A stretch of 64,000 nt of DNA from Gallionellaceae bacterium (GCA_030823955.1 JAVBYO010000033.1:62001-126000), one strand, 5' to 3'. Positions 50,011 through 59,414 are shown, numbered from the stretch's first letter. Program-made: numbers and translations. Notes: generated by a model from the letters alone, not told the origin.

Positions 50011-51099
50011 CTATCGTGTGGCGTTCAGTTCGAGCGCGCGCAAACGGCTCTGTTCGAGTTGGGCGTGATCTGTCTTGTCCAGCCAGCCGTGCAGATTAGA
50101 CAAGACTAACTCTCCCAGTGCCTGTATCCAGTCGGGGCGCTGATTGAGGCAGGGAATGTAGTGGTAAGCTCCGCCGCCCGCGTGTTGAAAATCTGCTTTG
50201 CCTTCCTGCGCGATCTCTTCCAGTGTCTCCAGGCAATCCGCCACAAAACCGGGGCAAACGACATCCACGCGCTTCGTGCCCAGCCTGCCCAGTTCCTCTA
50301 GTGTCGCGGTGGTGTAAGGTTTGATCCATTCCGCTTTGCCGAAGCGGGATTGGAAACTGACGATGTATTGTTCCTTGTTCAACCCCAGTGCTTCGGCGAT
50401 CAATCTGCCGCTCTTGAGGCATTCACAATGATAAGGGTCGCCTTTTTCCAGCGTGTATTGCGGCACGCCGTGGAAGCTCATCACCAGCTTGTCGGGTTGT
50501 CCGTGTTGCGCCCAGTAGTCGCGGATATTCTGGGCGGAGGCCTTGATGTATCCGGCATCGTCGTGGAAATGTTTGATGGTGCGCAGAGCCGGCATGTTGC
50601 GCATTTGCAGCAGTGTTTTGTAAGCCGCGTCGAAAGCGGTCGCCGTGGAACTGGCCGCATATTGCGGATAGAGCGGCAACAGCAGGATACGCTGGCAGTT
50701 CTGGGCCTTGAGTTTGGCGATCACCCCGGCGACCGAAGGATTACCGTAACGCATGGCGTAGTCCACCACCAGCGGGGCGTCGGTGTGCTGCTGCAAGTGT
50801 TGTTGCAACAGCTTGGCCTGTGCTTCGGTAAAGACTTTGAGGGGTGATCCGGCCCCGGTCCAGATACTGGCGTATTTCGCGGCGGACTTCTTCGGGCGCA
50901 CATTGAGGATGATGCCGTTGAGGATCAGCCACCAGATGGCCCTGGGTATCTCGACCACGCGCGGATCGCTCAGGAATTCTTTCAGATACGGACGCACCGC
51001 CTGTGCGGTGGGAGCCTCCGGCGTGCCGAGGTTGATGAGCAGCACGGCGGTCTTTTCCGGTGTGCCGTGGGTGTGGGCGGGTTCGGTGAAGTAGCTCAT
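50011..51099 (-). CDS. hemH: HemH, ferrochelatase
   Basis: 362 residues. Inserts ferrous iron into protoporphyrin IX. Motifs: [14 protein letters not shown] at the N-terminus, [17 protein letters not shown], and the catalytic-His region [23 protein letters not shown] (in part), plus [15 protein letters not shown]. It is separated from hrcA by a strong palindrome. Confidence 0.97.
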   Translation of the reverse strand: MSYFTEPAHTHGTPEKTAVLLINLGTPEAPTAQAVRPYLKEFLSDPRVVEIPRAIWWLILNGIILNVRPKKSAAKYASIWTGAGSPLKVFTEAQAKLLQQHLQQHTDAPLVVDYAMRYGNPSVAGVIAKLKAQNCQRILLLPLYPQYAASSTATAFDAAYKTLLQMRNMPALRTIKHFHDDAGYIKASAQNIRDYWAQHGQPDKLVMSFHGVPQYTLEKGDPYHCECLKSGRLIAEALGLNKEQYIVSFQSRFGKAEWIKPYTTATLEELGRLGTKRVDVVCPGFVADCLETLEEIAQEGKADFQHAGGGAYHYIPCLNQRPDWIQALGELVLSNLHGWLDKTDHAQLEQSRLRALELNATR

Positions 51100-51131
51100 T
51101 GTGAGGTTTTGTTTGTCGGTTATGTTTATTT

Positions 51132-51220
51132 GGGGAAGGGTAAAGGGAGAAGGGGAAAGGGTGGGCCGCAGGATGCCCCACCGTTTTTCACCCTTTACCC
51201 TTCTCCCTTTACTTTTCCCC
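51132..51220. repeat. Long palindromic repeat between hemH and hrcA (family 1)
   Basis: Arms of 32 bases, 51132-51163 and 51189-51220, are reverse complements with about three mismatches; each consists of GGGTAAAGGGAGAAGGGG-type units. A further TGGG/CCCA pair extends the stem towards a short loop. It begins 5 bases downstream of the hrcA stop (minus strand) and may end or stabilise the hrcA transcript. This is the best-preserved copy of the family. Confidence 0.92.
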
Positions 51221-51224
51221 GTTC

Positions 51225-52244
51225 TTAATGCTGTGAGAGCGCGTTGCTCAATAGTTTGGCCGTGATGTCCACGATGGGAACGATGCGTTCATAGTCCATG
51301 CGTTTCGGCCCGACTACGGCGAGCGTGCCGACAATCTGCTGGTTGGCCGTATACGGTGCACTCACCACGCTGCACTCGTCCAATCCGGCCAGTCCGGATT
51401 CATTGCCGACGAAGATATGCACACCGGGTGCGTGTCGGCCCGCGTCCAGCAATTGCAGCAGTTCGGTCTTCTGCTCGAACACGTTGAACAGGCCGCGCAA
51501 CTGCTTCATATTTGCCGCGAGGTCGTTGCTGTGTAGCAGATTGCGCTCTCCGGTGATGACGTAATCTTCCTGCTTGCGCGCGATCACCGCGTCACTGGCC
51601 GCCATCGCCGCGCTCATCAGCGCGGTAAGTTCGTGTTGCAACTGGTGCAGTTCGTTCTGCACACGCTGGTGGATGTCGGCAAAAGCGCAATCGGCATAAT
51701 GCTGGCTCAGGAAATTTCCGGCCTCGGTCAATTGCGACTGGCTGTAGTCCTTGTGTGTCACCAGCACGCGGTTCTCGACCTCGCCGTCGGGCATCACGAT
51801 GATGAGCAGGACGCGGGATTCGGACAGGCGCAGAAACTCGATCTGGCGCACCGTGATGGAGGTGCGTTTGGGGGTGGCGACCACACCGGCAAACCGTGTG
51901 AGATCGGAGAGCAGGTTGGAAGCCTGCGTGATCAGGCGCGAGGTGTTGTCGGGTTGGAGCTGGCTCTCCAGTTGTTGCACATGTTTGGTGTCCAGGGGCT
52001 GCACCACCATTAGCTTGTCGATGAACAGGCGGTAACCCAATGCGGTCGGGATACGTCCGGCAGACGTGTGCGGACTGCATACCAGCCCCATCTCCTCCAG
52101 ATCGGCCATCACATTGCGTATCGTGGCGGAACTGACTTCCAGTCCGGAATACTGTTGCAGTGCGCGCGAACCGACAGGTTGGCCGTCGCTGATGTAGCGC
52201 TCCACCAGGGTCTTCAGCAGGATCTGTGCGCGGTCATTGAGCAT
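51225..52244 (-). CDS. hrcA: HrcA, heat-shock repressor
   Basis: 339 residues. Represses heat-shock genes through the CIRCE operator. The N-terminal winged helix has [20 protein letters not shown] and [36 protein letters not shown] follows. A GTG start 18 bases upstream is possible, but the family start is MLN(D/E)RAQ. No CIRCE element or groE/dnaK gene occurs in the window. Confidence 0.96.
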   Translation of the reverse strand: MLNDRAQILLKTLVERYISDGQPVGSRALQQYSGLEVSSATIRNVMADLEEMGLVCSPHTSAGRIPTALGYRLFIDKLMVVQPLDTKHVQQLESQLQPDNTSRLITQASNLLSDLTRFAGVVATPKRTSITVRQIEFLRLSESRVLLIIVMPDGEVENRVLVTHKDYSQSQLTEAGNFLSQHYADCAFADIHQRVQNELHQLQHELTALMSAAMAASDAVIARKQEDYVITGERNLLHSNDLAANMKQLRGLFNVFEQKTELLQLLDAGRHAPGVHIFVGNESGLAGLDECSVVSAPYTANQQIVGTLAVVGPKRMDYERIVPIVDITAKLLSNALSQH

Positions 52245-52295
52245 AGGCTGGTATCTTAACACCGCCCGTTCCGGCCCGGCACGAGAGGGGCGGGG

Positions 52296-53363
52296 TCAGA
52301 ACAGTTGCAGGTCATCGGAATAATGCTCGCCGCTGAGTTTACCGGCCACCACCAGGTCTTCGTAGAAACAGACGCGATTGCGGCCATGGTGTTTGGCGTA
52401 ATACAGAGCCTGGTCAGCGCGACCGATGATGGCCGACGGCACGTCGGGTTTATCCAGCCGCACGAAACCGATACTGATGGTGACCTTACCGATCTGCGGA
52501 AAATCATATTGCTCGATGGCAACGCGGAATCTGTCCAGTGCCGCTTTTGCGTTTTCCTCGCTGGTGCGGTCCAGCACCACGATAAATTCCTCGCCGCCGA
52601 AGCGGAACAGTTTGTCCCGCTGCCGGAAGATGCGCTGCATGTTGCGCGAGAGCAGGATCAGCACCTCGTCGCCGTACAGGTGGCCGAACTCATCGTTGAT
52701 GCGTTTGAAGTGGTCGATATCGATGATCGCCAGCCAGTGTGGCAGCTCCGCTCCCAATACGCGCCGGGCGGGGCGCTGCCCGGCGGGAGAGCCGGACTCG
52801 TCATCCGGCAGCGCATGCTCAGCGATGATCTTTTCGATATTGTTGTCGAAGGTGCGGCGGTTGAGCAGACCGGTGAGTGTGTCGGTCTCGCTTTCATCGA
52901 GCAGCGTCTGGTAGTTGCTGTACACCTTCAGGAAGGCCGAAATGAGATGGCGCTCCATTTCGCTGTGGGCATCCGAAATCGTCTCCAGTAGGCCGACGGT
53001 GCCGTGCTGGCCGATGATAGGATAGACCGACAGATAGTCGTTCTTCACGATAGGGCTGACATATTCTTTTTCGGTGTGCCAGACAGTGCTGAAATCGGCC
53101 CGGCTGGCGATGGGGATACCGATCTCTGGGCTGGCGGAGGCATTGCCGGGATGCGAGCAAGCCTCGGCGACCAGAACTGCCTCGCCGCCGTGATCGTTGG
53201 ACACGATGCGGTACATGCTGACACGGCTGCTGTGTATCAGTTCGGAGAGAGTGCTGACCAGCGAGTGCGCCAACAGATCGCGGTCGCGCAGACAGGTGAT
53301 CGTGGCGACCGACTGCAATACACCTGTGGGAGTGTTGTTTTTCCGGGCAGAGAGGGGAGGCAT
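52296..53363 (-). CDS. GAF-like/GGDEF diguanylate cyclase
   Basis: 355 residues. Residues ~15-160 look like a GAF-type sensory domain (VSMYRIVSNDHGGEAVLVAE, PIIGQHGTVGLLETI). The GGDEF domain (~170-335) has DTLTGLLNRRTF, IIDIDHFKRINDEFGH and an intact GGEEF active site. RQRD, five residues before GGEEF, is a product-inhibition I-site. It therefore probably makes c-di-GMP with feedback control. It is 51 bases upstream of hrcA, and the YcgR-like receptor gene lies 2.3 kb away. Confidence 0.95.
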   Translation of the reverse strand: MPPLSARKNNTPTGVLQSVATITCLRDRDLLAHSLVSTLSELIHSSRVSMYRIVSNDHGGEAVLVAEACSHPGNASASPEIGIPIASRADFSTVWHTEKEYVSPIVKNDYLSVYPIIGQHGTVGLLETISDAHSEMERHLISAFLKVYSNYQTLLDESETDTLTGLLNRRTFDNNIEKIIAEHALPDDESGSPAGQRPARRVLGAELPHWLAIIDIDHFKRINDEFGHLYGDEVLILLSRNMQRIFRQRDKLFRFGGEEFIVVLDRTSEENAKAALDRFRVAIEQYDFPQIGKVTISIGFVRLDKPDVPSAIIGRADQALYYAKHHGRNRVCFYEDLVVAGKLSGEHYSDDLQLF

Positions 53364-53511
53364 GTCACACCGACTTTCTTAATGCGTTCGCAAGCGCGTC
53401 TTTTGGCGCAATCATAGCACCGAACAACCGGGCTGTAATGCCCGTCCCGTCGCTTTAAGCCTCTGTCGGGCGGCATGGCGATTGCTGCGCCGATGTGGTT
53501 TAATCGCGGCC

Positions 53512-54384
53512 ATGAATTTTTCCTTCAAAACAGTCGCCCTGATCGGCAAATACAAGACCCCCGCCATTGCGGAACCCCTGCTGCGGCTCGCGGCTTTCCT
53601 CGCGGAAAAGGGTGTGTCCGTGGTGGTGGACAGCCTGACTGCCGAACACCTCGGCCAGCATCCGTACCGCGTGTTGTCGCTGGCGCAGATGAAAAGCGAA
53701 GTCGATCTGGCAGTGGTGATGGGCGGCGACGGCACCATGCTCAACATTGCCCGTACCCTGACGCCGTTCGGCATCCCGCTGGTCGGGGTGAACCACGGGC
53801 GGCTCGGCTTCCTGACCGATCTTTCGCTGGAATCGATGAAACGCAGCCTGTTCGCCATGTTGCAGGGCGATTACGTCACCGAGAAACGCATGTTGCTGTC
53901 CGTGAGTGTGATGCGCAAGAACGTGGAGGTGTCCCATGCCATCGCCTTCAACGAGATGGTGGTGCACCGCAGCAACATCGGCAGCATGATCGAGTGCGAA
54001 GTGCGTATCGACGGCGAATATCTCTACACCCAGCGCGCCGACGGCCTGATCGTCTGCACCCCCACCGGATCGACCGCTTATGCGCTGTCTTCCGGCGGGC
54101 CTATCGTGCATCCGGCGCTGGACGTGATGACGCTGGTGCCGGTATGTCCGCATACCCTGAGCAACCGCCCCATCGTGGTGAGTGGGGCGTCGCAGATCGA
54201 GATCCTGATGCATCGCACCGGCGACGTACATGTGCGTTTCGATAGCCATACCCATTTCGACCTGCAAGTGCACGACCGGCTGATCGTGGCGCGTCACGAT
54301 CAGCCGGTGCATCTGCTGCATCCGGTGGGGCACAGCTATTACCACACCCTGCGCGAAAAACTGCTCTGGAACAAATCCCTCTGA
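53512..54384 (+). CDS. nadK: NadK, NAD kinase
   Basis: 290 residues. Phosphorylates NAD to NADP. Motifs: VVMGGDGTMLNIAR, NHGRLGFLTD, NEMVVHRSNIGSM and CTPTGSTAYALSSGGP. The ATG at 53512 gives the usual MNFSFKTVALIGKY start; an in-frame ATG-like start at 53482 is less likely. Divergent from the diguanylate cyclase. Confidence 0.97.
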   Translation: MNFSFKTVALIGKYKTPAIAEPLLRLAAFLAEKGVSVVVDSLTAEHLGQHPYRVLSLAQMKSEVDLAVVMGGDGTMLNIARTLTPFGIPLVGVNHGRLGFLTDLSLESMKRSLFAMLQGDYVTEKRMLLSVSVMRKNVEVSHAIAFNEMVVHRSNIGSMIECEVRIDGEYLYTQRADGLIVCTPTGSTAYALSSGGPIVHPALDVMTLVPVCPHTLSNRPIVVSGASQIEILMHRTGDVHVRFDSHTHFDLQVHDRLIVARHDQPVHLLHPVGHSYYHTLREKLLWNKSL

Positions 54385-54428
54385 CGGGCAAAATTCAATG
54401 TTGAAAATGAATCAACCGAAGCCCGTCT

Positions 54429-54464
54429 CCCTCTCTCCTACCTCTCTCCCGCAAGCGGGCGAGA
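54429..54464. repeat. Decayed half copy of repeat family 6 between nadK and recN
   Basis: A pyrimidine-rich CCCTCTCTCC...CCTCTCTCCCGC arm with an inner CCCGC-AA-GCGGG hairpin (54449-54460), like the left arm of the hrpA elements. The matching right arm is absent. It lies in the gap before recN and creates an upstream in-frame ATG. Confidence 0.55.
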
Positions 54465-54497
54465 ATGATTTCGCCGCGCTTTGCAAGCGACTATTCG

Positions 54498-56159
54498 ATG
54501 CTTAAATTCCTCGGCATCCGCGACTTCGTCATTGTCTCCTCTCTCGAACTCGATTTCTCTCCCGGCTTCACCGCGCTCACCGGAGAGACCGGTGCGGGCA
54601 AATCCATCCTGATCGATGCACTCTCGCTGGCGCTGGGCGAACGCGGTGACGGCGGCATGGTGCGCGCGGGATGTGAACGCGCCGAGATCAGCGCCGAATT
54701 CGATACTGCCGCCTTGCCGTTATTGCAAACCTGGCTGCGCGAACAGGAGCTGGAAGGGGATGAGGGCGTGTGCCTGATGCGCCGAGTGCTGGATGCGGGC
54801 GGGCGTTCGCGCGGTTTTATCAACGGGCGCAGCGCCACCTTGCAACAGATGCGCGAGGCGGGTGAGCATCTGCTCGATATCCACGGACAACATGCGCACC
54901 AGTCGCTGTTGCGCCAGGATGCGCAACGCGACCTGCTGGACAGCCATGCGGGTTTGCAGGCCGAGGTGGAAAACGTGGCGACGGCGTACAAGGCGTGGCA
55001 GACATTACATCGCCGCCGTGTGCAACTGGAACAGAACGCCGAAGCGGTGGCGGCTGAACGCGAGCTGCTGGTGTTCCAGCGCCGCGAGTTGGAGACGCTG
55101 AATTTCTCCGCCCCCGAATGGGAAGCTTTGCAGGCCGACCATGCGCGCCTGTCGCATGCCGCCGCGTTACTGGAGACGGCACAGTTCGGGGTGGAAGTGC
55201 TGAGCGAAGCCGACACCGCCTGTTTGGCACAGCTCAATGCACTCACCGCGCGTCTGCGCGCCGGGCTGGAATTCGATAGCGGCCTGCAAGACACACTCAC
55301 CATGCTGGAGAGCGCGCAGAACGAATTGCAGGAAGCCGTGTATGCGTTGCGCCATTACCAGCAGCGGCTGGATGCCGACCCGCAACAACTGCGCGAGCAG
55401 GAACAACGCATGGCCGACGTGGTGGAGGCAGCGCGCAAATACCGTGTCCCGCCCGAACAGTTGCCGCATGCCTTGCAAGGCATCGTGGCGCGTCTGGACG
55501 AGTTGGGCGGTGATGCCGATCTGGCCGCGCTGGCACAACAGGATGAAGCCGCCCGCAACACCTATCTAGCAGTCGCCAAAAAATTGAGCACGGTGCGCGG
55601 CAAAGCGGCGCAAAAGCTGTCGGACGAGATCACGACCGCGATGCAAACGCTGGCCATGCAGGGCGGCCAATTCGCCGTGCAACTGACAACTCTGCCCGAA
55701 GGCAATGTACACGGGCTGGAGGCGGTCGAATTCCAGGTCGCGGCCAATCAGGGCAGTCCTTTGCGCAGCCTGGCCAAGGTCGCTTCCGGCGGAGAACTGT
55801 CGCGTATCAGTCTGGCGATACAGGTCGCTGCCAGCCGCGCGGCAACCGTGCCGACACTGATCTTCGACGAAGTGGACAGCGGTATCGGCGGGCGCGTGGC
55901 CGAGATCGTCGGTGCGCTGCTCAAACAGCTGGGCAAGCGCCATCAGGTGATGTGTGTCACCCATCTGCCGCAAGTGGCCGCGCAGGCAGATGCACAATGG
56001 CAAGTGAGCAAAGCGGCACAGGACGGCACCACACTGAGCCGTATCAAGGTGCTCGCCCCGCAAGAGCGCATCGAAGAGATCGCGCGTATGCTGGGCGGGG
56101 TCACCCTCACCGAGACGACACGCAAACACGCCGCAGAAATGCTGGGCATCGCGGCTTGA
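54498..56159 (+). CDS. recN: RecN, SMC-like DNA repair ATPase
   Basis: 553 residues. Acts in double-strand break repair. Walker A is GETGAGKSILIDAL near residue 32, the central region is coiled coil, and the C-terminus has the ABC signature ASGGELSRISLAIQ and Walker B TLIFDEVDSGIGG. The family start MLKFLGIRDFVIV places the start at 54498, although no good Shine-Dalgarno is seen; an in-frame ATG at 54465 lies next to the decayed repeat. Confidence 0.97.
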   Translation: MLKFLGIRDFVIVSSLELDFSPGFTALTGETGAGKSILIDALSLALGERGDGGMVRAGCERAEISAEFDTAALPLLQTWLREQELEGDEGVCLMRRVLDAGGRSRGFINGRSATLQQMREAGEHLLDIHGQHAHQSLLRQDAQRDLLDSHAGLQAEVENVATAYKAWQTLHRRRVQLEQNAEAVAAERELLVFQRRELETLNFSAPEWEALQADHARLSHAAALLETAQFGVEVLSEADTACLAQLNALTARLRAGLEFDSGLQDTLTMLESAQNELQEAVYALRHYQQRLDADPQQLREQEQRMADVVEAARKYRVPPEQLPHALQGIVARLDELGGDADLAALAQQDEAARNTYLAVAKKLSTVRGKAAQKLSDEITTAMQTLAMQGGQFAVQLTTLPEGNVHGLEAVEFQVAANQGSPLRSLAKVASGGELSRISLAIQVAASRAATVPTLIFDEVDSGIGGRVAEIVGALLKQLGKRHQVMCVTHLPQVAAQADAQWQVSKAAQDGTTLSRIKVLAPQERIEEIARMLGGVTLTETTRKHAAEMLGIAA

Positions 56160-56194
56160 TGTATCATGCTCGCCGATTTATGGAAGGTATAAAA

Positions 56195-56518
56195 ATGCGT
56201 ATCAGTATCATCTTCATTTCATTGCTGCTGGCTTCGTGCGGCTGGCTCGCCCCGCACAAGATCGAGATCCGTCAGGGCAACCTGATCTCTCCCGAGATGC
56301 GCGCGCGGGTCAAAATCGGCATGACCCAGCAGCAAGTCAAGATCGTGCTCGGCACACCGCTGGTCAGTGATCCGTTCCATGCCAACCGCTGGGACTACAT
56401 CTACCGCTTCGAGCAGGAAGGCAAACTGATCGAGTCGCAACACATGACCCTCTATTTCGATAAAGACGTCCTGCAGCGTATCGAAGAAGCTGCGCCATTC
56501 AAGCAGGCCGCACCATGA
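56195..56518 (+). CDS. bamE: BamE (SmpA), outer-membrane assembly lipoprotein
   Basis: 107 residues. Lipobox LLLASCG with Cys near residue 14, then the SmpA/OmlA fold: [44 protein letters not shown]. Part of the BAM complex that inserts beta-barrel proteins. GGAAGG precedes the ATG by about 8 bases. Overlaps dapB by 4 bases. Confidence 0.95.
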   Translation: MRISIIFISLLLASCGWLAPHKIEIRQGNLISPEMRARVKIGMTQQQVKIVLGTPLVSDPFHANRWDYIYRFEQEGKLIESQHMTLYFDKDVLQRIEEAAPFKQAAP

Positions 56519-57303
56519 GCAAACTGAAGATCGTCATCGCCGGATGTTCCGGGCGCATGGGCAAGACCCTGTTGGAGTGTGTGGCGCAGGCCGATGACTT
56601 GGTGCTGCACGCCGCGCTGGAACACGCGGGCAGCGACATGCTGGGCAATACCGTCACCGCAGACGTGAAGATCACCGCCGACATCGACGCGGCGCTGAAA
56701 GGCGCGGATGCGCTGATCGATTTCACCCGTCCCGAAGGCACCATGCAGCATCTGGAGATCTGCCGCAAACACAAGGTCAACATGGTGGTCGGCACCACCG
56801 GCCTCAGCGCGCAACAAAAAGCCGCGCTGGGCGCGGGCGCACAGGATATCGGCATCGTGTTCGCCCCCAACATGAGCGTGGGCGTGAACCTGCTGTTCAA
56901 ACTGCTGGAGACCGCCTCGCGCGTGCTGGACAAAGGTTACGACATCGAGATCATCGAAGCACACCACCGCCACAAGGTGGATGCTCCCTCCGGCACCGCA
57001 CTGGGGTTGGGCGAAGTCATTGCCAAGACACTGGGCCGTGACCTGGAAAAATGCGCCGTGTATGGCCGCGAAGGCGTCACCGGCGAACGCGATCCTTCCA
57101 CCATAGGCTTCGCCACCGTGCGCGGCGGTGACATCGTCGGCGACCACACCGTGCTGTATGCCGGTATCGGCGAACGCATCGAGATCACCCACAAAGCCAG
57201 CAGTCGCGCCACCTTCGCGCTCGGCGCACTGCGCGCCGCGCGCTTCCTCAAAGCCAATCAGGCGGGCATGTATGACATGCAGGATGTGTTGGGGTTGAAG
57301 TAA
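56515..57303 (+). CDS. dapB: DapB, 4-hydroxy-tetrahydrodipicolinate reductase
   Basis: 262 residues. NAD(P)H enzyme of the lysine/diaminopimelate pathway that feeds MurE. N-terminal nucleotide fold [16 protein letters not shown]; catalytic [16 protein letters not shown] with the HH pair and Lys. Followed directly by a small accessory region. Confidence 0.97.
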   Translation: MSKLKIVIAGCSGRMGKTLLECVAQADDLVLHAALEHAGSDMLGNTVTADVKITADIDAALKGADALIDFTRPEGTMQHLEICRKHKVNMVVGTTGLSAQQKAALGAGAQDIGIVFAPNMSVGVNLLFKLLETASRVLDKGYDIEIIEAHHRHKVDAPSGTALGLGEVIAKTLGRDLEKCAVYGREGVTGERDPSTIGFATVRGGDIVGDHTVLYAGIGERIEITHKASSRATFALGALRAARFLKANQAGMYDMQDVLGLK

Positions 57304-57382
57304 GGGGTTGTTTTGCTGGCTGCGGTAGTGTCACTGTCTGTAACTGAATCAGTTTCTATACCTTTAGTGTTGAGAGGATTAG

Positions 57383-57865
57383 ATGAAGCTAGATCAAGAA
57401 TGGCTGAACAAATTTCAGACTTTGGCGACGATCGTTTCTCTATTAGCAACACCAATTATCGTTGCTGTTGTCGGTTGGCATGTTCAATCAAGTATCTCGA
57501 ACGAGAGCATTAAAAAAGACTACGTTCAAATTGCCATTGAAATACTGAAATCCCCTGAAAAGCAAAAAGACGATGAAATGCGTAAGTGGGCAGTTGCCGT
57601 GCTTGATAAGAACTCTCCGGTCCCATTTTCAAAAGATCTTCGAAATAACCTTGAAAAAGGCGCTCAGCGCATTTACTCCTCCTTTATGAGTCCGCCTGAT
57701 TTGCTTATGACTCCGCCACTTTTGATTGAACCTCCGAAAGGAAGCTCTTTTGGTGATACAACTTTCGCACTTGTGGAGACTGTAGGTAGATGCCGTGAGA
57801 ATTCGCTACAACTTGAATTGCTTCAAAAATGGAATAGAGAAATGAGTGGGATATCCGGGAAATAA
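57383..57865 (+). CDS. Hypothetical protein with one N-terminal membrane helix
   Basis: 160 residues. A membrane helix (~residues 15-33, TIVSLLATPIIVAVVGWHV) is followed by a mostly helical, charged soluble part. GAGAGG precedes the ATG. The region is visibly richer in A and T than its neighbours, unlike dapB and mntP codon use, suggesting recent acquisition. I do not recognise the family. It sits just before the duplicated mntP tail. Confidence 0.65.
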   Translation: MKLDQEWLNKFQTLATIVSLLATPIIVAVVGWHVQSSISNESIKKDYVQIAIEILKSPEKQKDDEMRKWAVAVLDKNSPVPFSKDLRNNLEKGAQRIYSSFMSPPDLLMTPPLLIEPPKGSSFGDTTFALVETVGRCRENSLQLELLQKWNREMSGISGK

Positions 57866-57960
57866 GCGCAGCGCAATGTGCCGGATGTTTGGTTGTCTCG
57901 TGTGCGGCGCAATGCCCGTTGCCTTTCGACACGCTCAGGAGAGCGCTATCGCGCATGAGG

Positions 57961-58090
57961 TCACACCACCAGCATCTTCACCCCAATCAGAATCAGCACC
58001 ACGCCGCCGAATATCTCCGCTTTGCTCTCCAGCCAGGAGCCACTCTTTTCGCCGATGCGAACGCCGAACCAACTGAAGGCGAAGGTCGTA
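57961..58090 (-). pseudogene. Duplicated 3' tail of mntP (43 codons)
   Basis: Read on the minus strand it encodes [20 protein letters not shown] and onward to LIGVKMLVV plus a TGA stop, aligned codon by codon with the C-terminus of the intact MntP (58733-58862). I count about 17 differences in 130 bases. It has no start and is interrupted at about 58090, where similarity ends sharply. The toxin-antitoxin pair lies between this fragment and mntP. Confidence 0.9.
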
Positions 58091-58136
58091 AGGTTCCCCC
58101 TTACCATAAATATCTGCCTTGATTTATACTGCGTCC

Positions 58137-58367
58137 ATGCCTACCCCTGCCGCCACTACTGAATATTTGAAGCTATCCGTTTCCGAGCGCATTCAGCTCG
58201 TCGAGGATATCTGGGATAGCATTGCTGCGGAGGCATCAAATACCATTGAATTGTCTCAAGCCCAAAAGGCTGAATTACATCGTCGCGTTGCTGCTCACCG
58301 TGCAGATCCTTCCACAGCTATTCCGTGGGAACAGGTTCGTTCCAAAATATTCCCGAGTAAACCTTGA
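58137..58367 (+). CDS. Antitoxin-like addiction module component
   Basis: 76 residues. [22 protein letters not shown] and the following PWEQVRSKI fit the short addiction-module antitoxin family (PF09720 type) usually paired with a RelE/ParE toxin. The ATG at 58137 is preceded by no strong ribosome site. Its stop overlaps the toxin start by one base (TGATG), indicating coupling. Confidence 0.85.
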   Translation: MPTPAATTEYLKLSVSERIQLVEDIWDSIAAEASNTIELSQAQKAELHRRVAAHRADPSTAIPWEQVRSKIFPSKP

Positions 58368-58663
58368 TGTTGGTCGTGCTCCGACCGGAGGCAGAGCAAG
58401 AACTTCTGGAGGCTCAGGCTTGGTATGAGTCAAAAGCATTAGGGCTGGGCTTTGAGTTTGCCCGCGCCGCTGACGCGGCGGTGGCGTCAGCGCTTCGCAA
58501 TCCTTTTGGGCATTTGCGCATCGAAGATGAGTTTCGCCGGGTGCTATTTCGTAAATTTCCCTATACGCTCATCTATCTTCCAAGTTCGGAGGAATTGCTG
58601 GTGGTTTCATTCTTTCATCAACACCGTAAGCCGGACACTTGGCTTGGGCGGTTTAGTGCCTGA
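58367..58663 (+). CDS. RelE/ParE-family toxin
   Basis: 98 residues. RPEAEQELLEAQAWYESKALGLGFEFARAAD (in part), FRRVLFRKFPYTLIYLP and VVSFFHQHRKPDTWLGR fit the ParE/RelE plasmid-stabilisation family. A TTG three bases earlier is an alternative start. RelE members cut mRNA and ParE members poison gyrase; the sequence does not decide between them. It forms a type II pair with the preceding gene and lies in the gap between mntP and its duplicated tail. Confidence 0.88.
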   Translation: MLVVLRPEAEQELLEAQAWYESKALGLGFEFARAADAAVASALRNPFGHLRIEDEFRRVLFRKFPYTLIYLPSSEELLVVSFFHQHRKPDTWLGRFSA

Positions 58664-58732
58664 TTTGCATGCCCCCTAATTCTGCGTTTGAGGGGGGCTT
58701 GAATGATGGGGTGGTTATTGCTGCCGTTGTGC

Positions 58733-59266
58733 TTAAATCACCAGCATCTTCACCCCGATCAAGATCAGCACCACCCCGCCGAATATTTCCGCTTTACTCT
58801 CCAGCCAGGTGCCGCTCTTCTCGCCGATGCGCACGCCGAGCCAACTGAATGCAAAAGTCGTCACGCCGATGATGAGGCAGGCAATATAAGCATTCACTTC
58901 CAGCAGCGTCAGGCTGAATCCGGCGGCCATCGCGTCGATGCTGGTGGCGACGGCGAGCAGTAACATCATCTTGTTGGTGATGGCGGCAATGTCTTCTTCG
59001 ATGCCTTCCTGCAAACCCTCATAGATCATCTTGCCGCCGATCAGGGCCAATAAACCAAAGGCGATCCAGTGGGCGTAGGCATCGACCCAGCCGAGTACAC
59101 CTTTGCCGCCGAGATAGCCGAGGAAGGGCATCAATGCCTGGAATGCGCCGAAGTAGAGTCCGGCCTTTAAGCCCAGCCCTTTGATGTTTCCTTTGGAGCC
59201 CAGCCCGATGGAAACGGCAAAGGCATCCATACTTAGCGCTACCGCCAACACGATCACTTCAAACAT
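58733..59266 (-). CDS. mntP: MntP, manganese efflux pump
   Basis: 177 residues with six membrane segments. [21 protein letters not shown] and the second-half [13 protein letters not shown] carry the intramembrane Asp pair of the family (formerly DUF204). It exports excess Mn2+. The 5' leader contains a 7-bp hairpin (59293-59316), but I do not see a yybP-ykoY riboswitch. Its 3' end is repeated at 57961-58090. Confidence 0.95.
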   Translation of the reverse strand: MFEVIVLAVALSMDAFAVSIGLGSKGNIKGLGLKAGLYFGAFQALMPFLGYLGGKGVLGWVDAYAHWIAFGLLALIGGKMIYEGLQEGIEEDIAAITNKMMLLLAVATSIDAMAAGFSLTLLEVNAYIACLIIGVTTFAFSWLGVRIGEKSGTWLESKAEIFGGVVLILIGVKMLVI

Positions 59267-59414
59267 ATTGCGTCCTTAAATTCATTTATTGAACCCGCCA
59301 TCCTGATCGGGCGGGTGCCAGAGGCGCGGCATTCTATCGCACCGATGCGGTTACGGTGGCGGATGGGGATTTCTTTAATGCGCGCACCACGCCCAGCAGG
59401 TAAAATCACGCGTT

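Noticed and set aside
51225-52300. CIRCE operator near hrcA
   Set aside because: No TTAGCACTC-N9-GAGTGCTAA sequence or close variant was seen.
57910-57960. REP-like sequence (TTCGACACGCTCAGGAG) beside the mntP tail
   Set aside because: It resembles a common proteobacterial REP motif, but only one short copy was seen in the window, so no repeat was called.
59267-59414. yybP-ykoY manganese riboswitch before mntP
   Set aside because: A single 7-bp hairpin is present, but the conserved internal-loop sequences of the aptamer were not found.
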